A stretch of 64,000 nt of DNA from positions 186,001 through 250,000 of the forward strand of contig JAIQDT010001119.1 of the NCBI GenBank assembly GCA_021521415.1, given 5' to 3'. This DNA comes from Bidens hawaiensis (lineage: Eukaryota > Streptophyta > Magnoliopsida > Asterales > Asteraceae). Position 1 is the stretch's first letter, and each line of letters opens with the position of its first letter. The translations under genes and the position numbers were made by a program. The notes below the pieces were generated by a model. The model was not told where the DNA came from. It ran no database searches and saw only the letters and a list, made by a program, of their open reading frames with translations. Positions 43,301-52,959 of this stretch are shown here, piece by piece.

Positions 43301-43332
43301 TAAGTTTCCGCTGCCTGTTACGGGGTGTTACA
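40320..43332 (+). repeat. 3' LTR of Tekay-like element
   Basis: 3,013 bp, TGTAACG...GTGTTACA, aligned to the 5' LTR base for base apart from about 20 substitutions and one small indel near the end. It carries the same six-copy GGGTTAAC array. Confidence 0.95.
42458..42968 (+). repeat. GGGTTAACAGTGTCCCC array in 3' LTR
   Basis: Same six copies and spacing as 33367-33877, shifted by 9,091 bp. Confidence 0.88.
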
Positions 43333-43337
43333 GATTC

Positions 43338-45646
43338 CAATTCCCTTGTAAATTTTGGTCATCTTCGGGAATTCCATCTTATTTTGACTAACTTTAATTT
43401 TCGCCTTTCAAGGTTCTTGACTTTAAAATCTTCAACTTTTAGAGGTTGTTCTACAAATTTTAGATTTTCGTTGATCTCTACATCTCTTAAAGGCATAACT
43501 AAAGTTTCGTCAGCCAGACATTAATGTAGGTTGGAAACATGGAATACATCATGTATTCCTTTCATTTCTTCAGGAATATGTAAGCGATAGGCTACACTGC
43601 CGATCCGTTCAAGTAATTTGAATGGTCCAACAAAACGTGGACTTAGTTTTCCTTTCTTTCTGAATCAGATAACACCTTTCCAAGGTGATACTTTTAATAA
43701 CACCTTATCGCCAACTTGAAATTCTAACAGCTTATGAAGAACATCGGCATAACTCTTTTGTTGATCTATAGCCGTCTTAAGTCACTCACGGATTTGTAAA
43801 ACTTTGTCCTTGGTTTCTTGAGCTATTTCTGGTCCAGATATTTGGTTATTTCCAATTTCTACCAACATACCGGCATTCTACATTTTCGTCCATATAGAAC
43901 TTCGAACGACGCAGCTTGATTTAACTATTGTTATACAAGTATATAATTTGGGGAAGATGATCGTCCAAAATTCCTCCTAAGTCAATCACACAAGCTCGAA
44001 GCATATCTTCAAGCGTTTGAATTGTTCTTTTGCTCTGCCCGTTAGCTTGTGTATGATAAGAAGTGCTAATATTCAACTGAGTTCCTAACGCTTTTTGAAA
44101 ACTATACCAAAAATGAAAAGTAAATCTACTATCTTGATCGGATATGATAGATAATGGCACACCATGTAAAGATACGATGTTGTTTACATATATCCATGCC
44201 AATCCCCATATAGTAAGACTCGTTGATAGGTAAGAAATGAGCGGATTTGGTTAACCTACCGATGATAACCCATATTGCATTATGTTGACGAGTAGTCTTT
44301 GGAAGTTTTGTTATAAAATCCATGGTTATCATTTCCCATTTCCAAACGGGAAGTTCGGGTTTTTGAAGCAAACCCGAAGGCGTTTGATGCTCGACTTTTA
44401 CTTGTAAACATGTTAGACATTTGGCTACATGCATAGCAATGTCTTTCTCCCACCAGTAGTTAGGTGTAAGATTTTGGTACATCTTATCACTACCAGTGTG
44501 CATCACGTATTTTTACTTATGATATTCTTTCATTATCTTTTCACGTAGCTCTCCAATTATTGGTACCCATATCCTATTTCCAAGTCTGATTATACCATCA
44601 TCTCCTTTGACTAAAGAATCGATTGTACCATTACGCTTTTCTTTGGAGATGTTATTTTCTTTGATAGCTTGCTTTTGAGCTTTCTTTATTTGTTCGATTA
44701 GATCTATATGAAGTTCTAATCTTAAAGCTCTAACTCTCTTGGGTTTCTCATGTTATTTTCAACTTAATGCGCCAGCTACCACATTGGCTTTACCTTCATG
44801 ATAAATTATTTCGCAGTCATTATCATTTAAGGTTTCCATCCATCTCCTTTTACACATATTTAGCTCTTTCTGGTCAAAGATGTGCTTTAAATTCTTATGA
44901 TCCGTGTACATGATAAACTTAACTCCATAAATATAGTGTCTCCTTAATTTCAAAGAGAAAATTATGGCACCTAACTCTAGATCGTTAGTCGTATAATTCT
45001 TTTCGTTTACTTTCAATTGACGAGAGGCATAAGCTATTACTTTCTTTCTTTGCATTAGTACACAATCCAAATTTGAATGGATGCGTCACTAAATACAACG
45101 AAATCTTCCGTACCTTCTGGAAAGGCCAATATTGGTGCATGAGTAAGCTTTTGTTTGAGTAAATCAAATGATACTTGTTGTTTGGTTCCCCTTTCATAAT
45201 TGAAGTTCTTTCGAGTTAATGAAGTTAGAGGAATGACTATATGTGAGAAATTTTTAATGAATCTTCGATAGTAACCCACCAAACCTAAGAAACTTCGGAC
45301 TACGGTTGGCGACCTTGGAAATTCCCACTTGGCTATCGCTTCAATCTTGGCAGGTTCTACTTGAATTCCTGTGGCATTAACCACATGACCAAGAAATTGT
45401 ATTTCTTGAAGCCAGAATTCGAACTTTGAAAACCTAGCATACAATTTCCTGTTCCTAAGTATTTCAAGTAAGATCCTAAGATGCACTTTGTGATCTTCTT
45501 CAGATTTAGAATAAATGAGTATATCGTCGATGAATACGATTACAAATTTATCTAAAGGTTTACAAATCATATTCATTGTATCCATAAATGAGGACGAGGC
45601 ATTAGTGAGTCCAAACGGCATCGCGGTGAACTCATAATATCCATAT
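43338..45646 (-). pseudogene. minus-strand chromovirus pol: RT, RNase H, integrase, chromodomain
   Basis: From the right: RT palm and thumb (45621-45100: [60 protein letters not shown]). Then RNase H (45120-44759: [49 protein letters not shown], with A to G in the usual ADALS). Integrase follows at 44506-43860 ([56 protein letters not shown], where the catalytic Glu is Lys). The chromodomain region is at 43500-43338. Many stops and shifts. It is truncated at 45646 before the RT fingers; gag and PR are absent. Related to the Tekay-like element that interrupts it. Confidence 0.88.
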
Positions 45647-46592
45647 TGTTAGGTCACGAATAATCAAGTACTGAGGATATGTAATTCTTGAAGACGTGTC
45701 TGGATCAATTATCCTTCTAAAGAGTTCTAGAGTTATGTCAGGATCAAGGATCCTCAATAATTGGTATTACTAACGATTTTTTCATATGTGTAGGTTAATA
45801 ATTGATAGGTATAAAGGCGGGGGTTTTTTCACCGTCTCTTTTGTTAACAACAAAAATGGTGATTACAAGTGGTGGAGCTGATAATTGCTCGAATACTAAG
45901 TCTTACAATGAGTTCTGGTAGCTATGAATGTGAAGTGTGTGTTACATGTGTTTTTCTAACTGATCACAACAGTCTATTTATATTGAAAATCCCTAACTAA
46001 CTCTCCGAGTATCACGGAATTGAAAGAGTCTTCCAATATAGCCGTTAGAGCACTCTTTTTTGAGTCTGTCCACGTTCATCAACGTTCATCCCACGTCTTT
46101 GACCGATTCTTTTGGGAGTCACTCATCAAATGTGGTCCCACCTGCGAAATAACCTCAAATATTCGAGGATAATACAACAATTAGTAATTATCAGGGATAC
46201 TGAATACTGAAATCCTGTCAGTAAATCCGGGATCCTTATACGTAGAAATGATTCTTGACAATAATAGTGTTCTCCCACGTGCTAATATTAACTATAAGTG
46301 CGAGATTTCAGCATACAGTTAATATTTGACCGTTAACCATTACTTGGCCCTTAATCCTAGCGGTTATAGCTCATTCCACACGTTTTATGCAACCACCAAT
46401 AGTGTATTTCGCATGGACTAAATCAACAATTAACACCTACAATTATAAATCAACACCAAGATTAATACTCAGGATACAAAACTTATCTGAGAATCCTGAA
46501 CATATTCGGGATCCCGAGCATATTTAGGATCCTAAGCTGATCCAGGATCCTAAGCTAACCACATATCCGACTATAAAATTTGGGCCCTAACA
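45647..46592 (-). repeat. 3' LTR of minus Tat-type element
   Basis: On the minus strand it starts TGTTAGGGCCC at 46592, directly after the PPT. It aligns with the other LTR from 46592 down to about 45830. Below that the two differ entirely, although total lengths (946 and about 950 bp) agree. The left limit 45647 is set by where chromovirus RT homology stops. Confidence 0.65.
46484..46555. repeat. 18-bp palindromic tandem repeat in U3, 4 copies
   Basis: Units at 46484, 46502, 46520 and 46538 each carry a GGATCC-type centre: GAATCCTGA, CGGGATCCCG, TAGGATCCTA, CAGGATCCTA. Each unit ends AGC or AAC. The other LTR has the same array at about 57470-57540. Confidence 0.85.
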
Positions 46593-46612
46593 ATTGTCCC
46601 CAAAATTTGACA
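46593..46612 (-). other. polypurine tract of minus Tat-type element
   Basis: The minus strand reads AAATTTTGGGGACAAT directly before the LTR start TGTTAGGG. Confidence 0.75.
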
Positions 46613-47859
46613 GCTGTTTTTATTAATTTCAGCTGTTAAATCTTCTAATGATAAATTGTTTTCCATATAGCACCAAAATTTTATGATTTAGCACCGGCTA
46701 GAGTTGACATCATTACGAGAATAGATCAGTCCTTAGAAATCCCTGTTTTTGTTATTAAATCCTTAGAATAAAATTGATTTTATTAATATTTAAAAATTTA
46801 AATGAAGTTCGTTAATAACAGTTTAAGTTTCAATTCAACACTAGGTCATAAAATTCATCTTATAAATAAGACAAGTAATATGAAATATAGAATATTCACA
46901 AATAGGAAATTATACCAGAATCATATAGCAACTAGCCCTGATAATGTCTAGACCATTTTATCCTTGTAATACGATCATTTTTCAGGATGTTCCTTCGATT
47001 CTGGGGATATACTGATAGACATGCAATGTTAAAATTATCCTGAAAATAAATTCAGAAATTCTGGCGACATGGCCCAAATAAACTGGCGACAAAGCCTAAA
47101 TAAACTGGCGACAAGTGTCGGTCCCCTCGATTTCAGCTGGATCTTAATTAATCATATCATAACTCACACAGATTAACGTGTTGACAAGAGAGTTAATGAC
47201 GGGTTGCTATATTAGAAAGATATCTGTTTGTTAAAGGCGGAATCAATAACAAATATACGGTTGCAATGAATAATCAAAGGTAGAAAGCACACTTAAGATT
47301 CACTCAAAAGATTTCCATTTATATAATATTAATCATACAAAAGGATAATCGATTTAGGGTTTTCTAGGAATCCTAAGACATCCGTCACACAATATTCTCT
47401 CAATTAATGTGTCTTTCTTATCCGTATTGTGCTCTCTTGGCGGCGTGCCCTAAACATTCTATTTATAGGCCTGCCAACCTAGGACAACTGTCATTCCTTC
47501 TAGAAACCCTAAATACAGTCATACATATTCAAATTACATATTCAAAATAAACTAAGTGTAAAACAAGTCTTCCGGGTAGGCTTTGTACCAATCTTGTCTT
47601 TCCAAGTATGCTCGGCCATCCTTCATAACTTGGTAACATAGAAGTGTGCTCGGGATCAGTTTCCGGGTAGACTTTACTTAAAGAGTATTCACTAAGTAAA
47701 ATACACACCGAGTAGACTTCAGTCTTCTTGAATTTGCCAGACTTTGCCCGACAACTCCTTACGAACAACCTTGTTCTTCAATGATCCATTTAAGCTCTTT
47801 GCTATAAAATAACTTATTAGCAAAGTGTACTCGGGAGTACTGTTCCTTGCTTGAGTTGA

Positions 47860-48215
47860 ACCTTGCTCGATATTACTTAGAGATATTCCTTTAGATTATC
47901 AAGCATACTTGGATCATACTTATTAATGAATACCTTGCCCGGTCTTCCAATTTCTTGGCTTCTTGGACTTGGTGAACCAAACCTTACTCGGAAGAGTAAT
48001 ATACTTGGCTCTGAAGAACAGACTTGCTTGATAAAGTGAACCTTGCCCGGATTTACATAAACTAGTGTACCTTACTCGGCAATACACTAATTTGCAAACC
48101 CTGCTAGGATATCCACTTAAGAAGACTACTTGAAGTAAACCTTGCCTGGTAGGAAAAATATCATACTCGGCCAAATAAAAGCTTGCTCGGAGGTCTAAGG
48201 TGTGCTCGGATCCAT
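47860..48215. repeat. dispersed CCTTGCYCGG-like words
   Basis: About ten copies of CCTTGCCCGG, CCTTACTCGG, CTTGCTCGG and TGTGCTCGG at irregular 15-70 bp spacing. They recur weakly at 47565-47650 (CTTCCGGGTAG, TGCTCGGG). Confidence 0.6.
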
Positions 48216-48329
48216 TACTTAGCAAATTCAGAGGAGGTTGAGAAGATTCCAATCTTCCATGTACTTTATTTAGGTCAAATCTTTGACTCAAAAATCTCCC
48301 CTTAGGTCAATTTCTTGACCCAACAACAA

Positions 48330-48745
48330 GACCCTTAGAAGAGGTGAAAACACTTTAAAGCTTAGAAATAAATAAACTGGCGACAAGGCCCTTAGAACAG
48401 GTGAAAACCTCTTAAACCTTAAGAATAAACTGGCGACAAGGCCCTATGAGAGGTGAAAACCCTTTAAACCTGAGGAAAGGTACGTCTACCATTAAATTTA
48501 GATTCAAACCAGAGGATAGCAAGGTAAAAAGTCACTATATTTCATGTGTCGTCCCTGCCTCTCGAACTACGGCTGAATAAACATGCGCTACAGACGATCT
48601 TAAGAAGAGGTGAAAACCCCTTAAACCTTAGAAGGCATCGAATAATACCTTAACTGACGACGAGGCCCGAAGAAACTGGCGACAAGGCCCTTAGAAGAGG
48701 TGAAAACCCCTTAAACTTTATGAATAAACTGGCGACAAGGCCCTT
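48330..48745. repeat. CTGGCGACAAGGCCC repeat units
   Basis: Units of roughly 50-55 bp: CTGGCGACAAGGCCCTTAG, then AAGAGGTGAAAACCCCTTAAA, then CCTTAGAATAAA. Copies lie at 48331 (start degenerate), 48371, 48427, 48607 (partial), 48675 and 48727, with non-repeat sequence between some. Three CTGGCGACA words also occur at 47061, 47082 and 47105. Confidence 0.8.
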
Positions 48746-48808
48746 ATTAACTTCATTCCATGTGGGAATACCACATATCTTCAGGCTACAAAACAGTCGA
48801 ATCTAGGT

Positions 48809-48823
48809 GGGGGGGGGGGGGGG
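48809..48823. repeat. G15 homopolymer
   Basis: Fifteen consecutive G on the plus strand. The length may be unreliable in assembly. Confidence 0.8.
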
Positions 48824-49143
48824 TGTTAGCAAGACACCCCTCTGATGCCTAAGTCAGTATCATGATAAAAGAATAATAATATTGAAAAATATAAATTCGA
48901 ATACATACCTTAGTTGTTCAGCATCACTGTTAAATTTCTCAGGATAGAAATTATTCTCGGGATAGAAGTCTTACATAAAATATTTTTATAGGTGGATAGC
49001 GTTCCAAGCCCCTGGTAATAAGTCACCACCCAAAGTAGACAATCTGTATGCCCCCTTTCCTGCTTTTAACTCAATCAAGTAAGGACCTTCCCACTTTCGT
49101 GCAAGCTTTCCATCCTTTGGATTTGTAGTATTCTGAAAGCTTT

Positions 49144-50160
49144 TCAGAGAACTAAATCCCCTTCTTGAAATCTACGAACCCTGATATTCTTGTTGTAGGA
49201 CTTTGCTACCTTCTGCTGATAAGAGGATATTCTGATCTTCGCTAAATCCCTGAGTTCTTCTACTGCATCTAGATCTTCAAGTAGACTTTGAGTATTATCT
49301 TGGGGATTCTGATGACTGATTCTAGCTATAGGGATAACCATCTCTGAAGGGATAGCTACTTCAGCTCCAAATACCAATGAGAAAGGAGGCTGACCAGTAG
49401 CATTCCTTGAAGTGCTCCTATCGGCCCAAAGAACAAAAGGTAGTTCTTTGGCACATTTTCCTTTCTTAGGCCTCAACTTTTTCTTCAAGTTATTGATAAT
49501 GATTTTGTTGCTTCACTCGGCCTGACCATTAGCCTGAGGATGAATAAGTATTGAGGTGATCATCTTGATTCCCCAACTGGTACAAAAGTTAGTTGTTCTC
49601 TTGCCAATGAATTGTGAGCCATTGTCACATACTATCTCTGTTGGGACTCCAAATCTTGTCAGGATATTGCGCTTAATGAATGAACTAACATCTTTCTCTC
49701 TGACTTGAACAAAAGCCTCCGCTTCAATCCACTTCGAGAAATAATCTGTCATAGCCAGCATAAAGACTTTTCTTCCTGGAGCTCTAGGTAGCATTCCGAC
49801 AATATCCATTCCCCACTTCATGAAAGGCCAAGGGGATATAACAGGATACAAGGATTCTACTGGCTGGTGAAAAATGTTGCTATGTCTTTGGCATGTATCA
49901 CATTTTCGAGAATAATTCATAGCATCCCTCTTCATCGTTGGCCAAAAGTATCCTATCCTCAGGATTTTGGAGAATAGAGCTCTGCCCCCAGTGTGATTCC
50001 CACAATCTCCTTCATGGATATCCTGAAGAACTTCTTGAGCTTCTGCCTTCTCCAAGCACCTAAGATATGGTCTTGCAAGAGATTTCCTGTATAATATATC
50101 ATTCATTATAGTATATGGGATTACCTTTGTGCGAAAAGCCCTTGGGTTTTCATTCTTGGG
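49144..50160 (-). pseudogene. integrase of minus Tat-type element
   Basis: The zinc-binding part contains HEGDCGNHTGGRALF, YFWPTM and CDTCQRH. The core has [14 protein letters not shown] (Asp), IVCDNGSQF (Asp) and IHPQANGQAE (Glu), followed at once by a TGA at 49513-49515. Downstream ELPFVLWADRST and FSLVFGAEVAIPSE continue the core, then the C-terminal SYNKNIRVRRFQEGDLVL. All catalytic residues are visible, but the frame is broken at the catalytic Glu helix. Confidence 0.87.
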
Positions 50161-50172
50161 GATAACTCCATC

Positions 50173-50793
50173 TTAAATATATCTCTTGATCGGGATAATC
50201 CAAGAATTTTCGTTATCTTCAGGATTTTTGACTCCCATATCTTCATCATCGTCTGATATTTCGTTGACACCTTGCTCTCCTATTGTTGGGCTCAGGATAT
50301 GTATGATAGGAATCTTGACACCTTCCGGCATCCTGAAGGATGAAGCTAAATATGCTAGGGCATCTGCTTCAACATTCTCTTCTCTAGGTACCTGTGAAAT
50401 ATCAAACATTTCGAAACATTTTGCTAGTTTTTTGACTAGCTCTAAATATTTCATTAGTTTTTATCCTCTAACAGTATATGAACAGTTGAAATGATTAGTT
50501 AATAATAATGAATCAACATGTACTTGAATAAACCTGATTTTCATGTCGATTGCTAGTTGTAATCCTGCTATCAAAGCTTCATATTCTGCCTCATTATTTG
50601 TGGCTTGAAATCCACAGGATATGGATTGAGGTATAATGTCCCCCTGTGGCGATTTCAGCTGGAATCCCGAGACCTGTTCCTCTAACATTTGAAGCACCAT
50701 CAGTGTATAGAGTCCACTTATCTTTGGTTTTTTCAAGTTGTAGGACTTCCAAGTCTGCTTCCTCTTTAAGTTCCCTGGTGAAATCAGCCACAA
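50173..50793 (-). pseudogene. archaeal-type RNase H of minus Tat-type element
   Basis: LYTDGASNVRGTGLGI in one frame (50780-50700) and GFQATNNEAEYEALIAGLQLAIDM in the next (50620-50550) show the Asp and Glu of the fold. VHVDSLLLTNHFN follows. The segment at 50454-50173 contains VPREENVEADALAYLA, the conserved C-terminal ADALA end. A one-base shift lies near 50700. In the Tat lineage this domain is thought to supply working RNase H. Confidence 0.8.
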
Positions 50794-52248
50794 AGTCTGC
50801 TAATGCCTGGGATTTTATGGCAGTCCTTGGTTCATATGCTATATCATATGCACTTAGCTTCACAGCCCATTTTGCCATCCTACCTCACATTTATGGTTTT
50901 CTCAAAACAGATTTAATAGGGTAATTAGTTTTAACACATATAGGGTGAGTTTCAAAATAGTGTCTAAGTTTAGTAGATGCCATAATAAGTGCTAAAATTA
51001 ATTTCTCAAGATAAGAATACCTGGTTTCAGCATCCAAAAGACTTTTACTTACATAATAGATGGGATGTTGTTGACCTTCGAGATCCTTGGCCAAAACTGC
51101 ACTTACAGCATTATTTGATACAGCTAGATATAGAGATAGAGGTTCACCTTCCTCGGGTTTTACCAGTAGAGGAGCAGAAGAAAGATAAGCTTTTAGTGAT
51201 ATTAGAGCTTCTTCATGCTTACTAGTCAATTCGAACTTCTTGTTTTTCTTCAAGATATCATAAAATTCTTTACACTTTTCTGAGGATCTGGATATGAATC
51301 TGTTGAGAGCTGCTATCCTGCCAGTTTGCCTTTGAACATCCTTGACTGATGCTGGGGATTTCAAATTCAGGATAGTTTGTATCTGATCTTGACTCTCCTC
51401 TATCCCCCTTTTGGTGACCATGTATCCCAAGAATTTTCCAGCCTTTACCCCGAAATGACACTTTGAAGGATTCAGCTTCATGTTATATTTGTCGAGGATA
51501 TCAAATGCGGTCTTGATATCTTGGAGGTCATTCTCGGCTTTCTTGGACTTCACCACCATATCATCAATATAGACTTCCATTGTGTCTCCCAGTTGCTCTT
51601 TGAACGTCATGTTACTAACCTTTGATAGGTTGCACCTGCATTTCTAAGTCCAAAGGGCATAGCAATATAACAATAAATACCTGTGGGAGTCATGAAAGCC
51701 GTGTTTTCTTGATCTGAGGGCTCCATTTGGATTTGCTGAAATCCTGAGGATGCATACATAAATGTCAGCATTTCGTGTCCAGCAGTAGCGTTTACCGTTG
51801 AATCTATGTGTGGTAGAGGAAATGGATCCTTAGGGCAGGCCTTATTCAAGTCTTTCAAATCTACACAAACTCTCCATTTTCCATTCTTTTTCTGTACAAC
51901 CACCACATTTGCTAACCATCGGGGATATTGAACATCCCTAATCATGTTTGCTTTTAAGAGTCTTTCAACTTCTTCTTGGATGATTATGTTTTTCTCAGGT
52001 GCAAATTTCATTCTCTTTTGATTGACTGGCCTGAAAGAATTATCAATTCCAAGTTTATGGGTTATAATATCTTTGGAAATACCTGTCATATCTTCATGTT
52101 TCCATGCAAATGTTGACAGTCTTGACGTGAGGAAATCGAGCAACTTTGACTCAATATCCTCAGGAATGCTCGTTCCTATCAGCACTTTGACTTCAGGATC
52201 CTCGGGATAAGGAAGTACTTCTTTAATTTCTTGCTCCCTGGCCTCCAT
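50794..52248 (-). pseudogene. RT and RNase H of minus Tat-type element
   Basis: PEDPEVKVLIGTSIPEDIESKL and FAWKHEDMTGISKDIITHKLG precede RT. The motifs are VVVVQKKNGKWRVCVDLKDLN, MLTFMYASSGFQQIQM, MPFGLRNAGATYQRLV, VYIDDMVVKS, LNPSKCHFGVKAGKFLGYM, ALNRFISRSSEKCKEF, and LSLYLAVSNNAVSAVL for RNase H. The first catalytic RT Asp (FMDAS in relatives) is Tyr here, while the YIDD box is intact. The frame changes at 51607. The enzyme would be dead even if the shift were bypassed. Confidence 0.88.
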
Positions 52249-52930
52249 TACGTCTCGTGCTGGCTTCTATAATTGCTACGCCTGCTGGGATTTGGTAGTA
52301 CACTTCATGGAAGAGGTGTAGCAATTCTTCGCATCTTGTTGATCACTGATGATTTTGATAACTCCCCACGGACTTGGGAGTTTCACACATTGGTGATAAG
52401 TGGAGGGGACTTCTTACATGTCGTGTATCCAGGGCCTACCTAATATAATATTGCAACAAGACAAACAGTCAATAACACAAAATTTTTGCATTTTGTTTAC
52501 CCCTTCAACATATACTGGGAACTTGATATTCCCAATAGTATTCTTAGTCTCTCCATTGAATCCAACTAATACTGAGGAACTGGGAATAATATCATCTTCA
52601 GGAATATTCATCTTTTTCAGCACATCTAGTTGAATAATGTTGACAGAGCTTCCACCATCAATGAGGATCCTGCGCACATAATGGTTAGCTACATATAATG
52701 TTATTACCAAACTATCATGATGAGGATCTTGAATATTGAGTCTATCGCTTTCATCAAAGGATATGGTCTTTGCTTGAGTGAGAATGGATGTCTTTGTTGG
52801 TCTGTCAATCACTTCTAACTTCCTTTGATCAGCATTTCTCTTTGCAGCTGAATAAGAGGTTCTGCAGATTTCAGATCCTCCGGATATGAACAGGATTGTT
52901 TTTGCATCTATTGGTGGAGGAGTTGCCTTC
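52249..52930 (-). pseudogene. protease of minus Tat-type element
   Basis: SFDESDRLNIQDPHHDSLVITLYV precedes RILIDGGSSVNIIQLDVLKKM, where DGGSS is the retropepsin active-site loop of this lineage. Then come SSSVLVGFNGETKNTIGNIKFPVYVE and CNIILGRPWIHDM (flap and ILG strand). The sequence is open in this piece. The linker to RT at 52249-52410 is frame-broken. The plus-strand relative at 58642-58923 aligns throughout. Confidence 0.85.
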
Positions 52931-52959
52931 TCGGGAATTTTCTCAGGATCTTGTTATTT

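Larger units (their letters stand above)
31229..43332 (+). mobile_element. young Tekay-like chromovirus (Ty3/gypsy), near-intact
   Basis: 12.1 kb with LTRs at 31229-34240 and 40320-43332 (3,012 and 3,013 bp), about 20 differences by eye. The 5-bp duplication GATTC is perfect (31224-31228, 43333-43337). The PBS matches initiator tRNA-Met and a G-rich PPT precedes the 3' LTR. Coding order is ORF1, gag-PR, RT-RNase H, integrase with chromodomain. Gag-pol is one frame broken only by TAG at 37260 and TGA at 38850. The chromodomain and LTR style place it with the Tekay/Del branch. It inserted into the chromodomain end of a related minus-strand element. Confidence 0.93.
46613..49143 (-). other. 3' untranslated region of minus Tat-type element
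   Basis: 2.5 kb between integrase and PPT. No convincing ORF on either strand; minus-strand frames of 79 and 122 codons have no recognisable domain. It contains a decamer family CCTT(G/A)C(C/T)CGG around 47860-48210 and the CTGGCGACAAGGCCC repeat at 48330-48745, with earlier copies at 47060-47115. Confidence 0.6.

Noticed and set aside
43264..43524. Plus-strand frame across the 3' LTR border
   Set aside because: Crosses an insertion junction and is the complement of the chromodomain relic.
47923..48291. 122-codon minus-strand frame as a gene
   Set aside because: Built from the repeated CCTTGCYCGG words; no recognisable domain.
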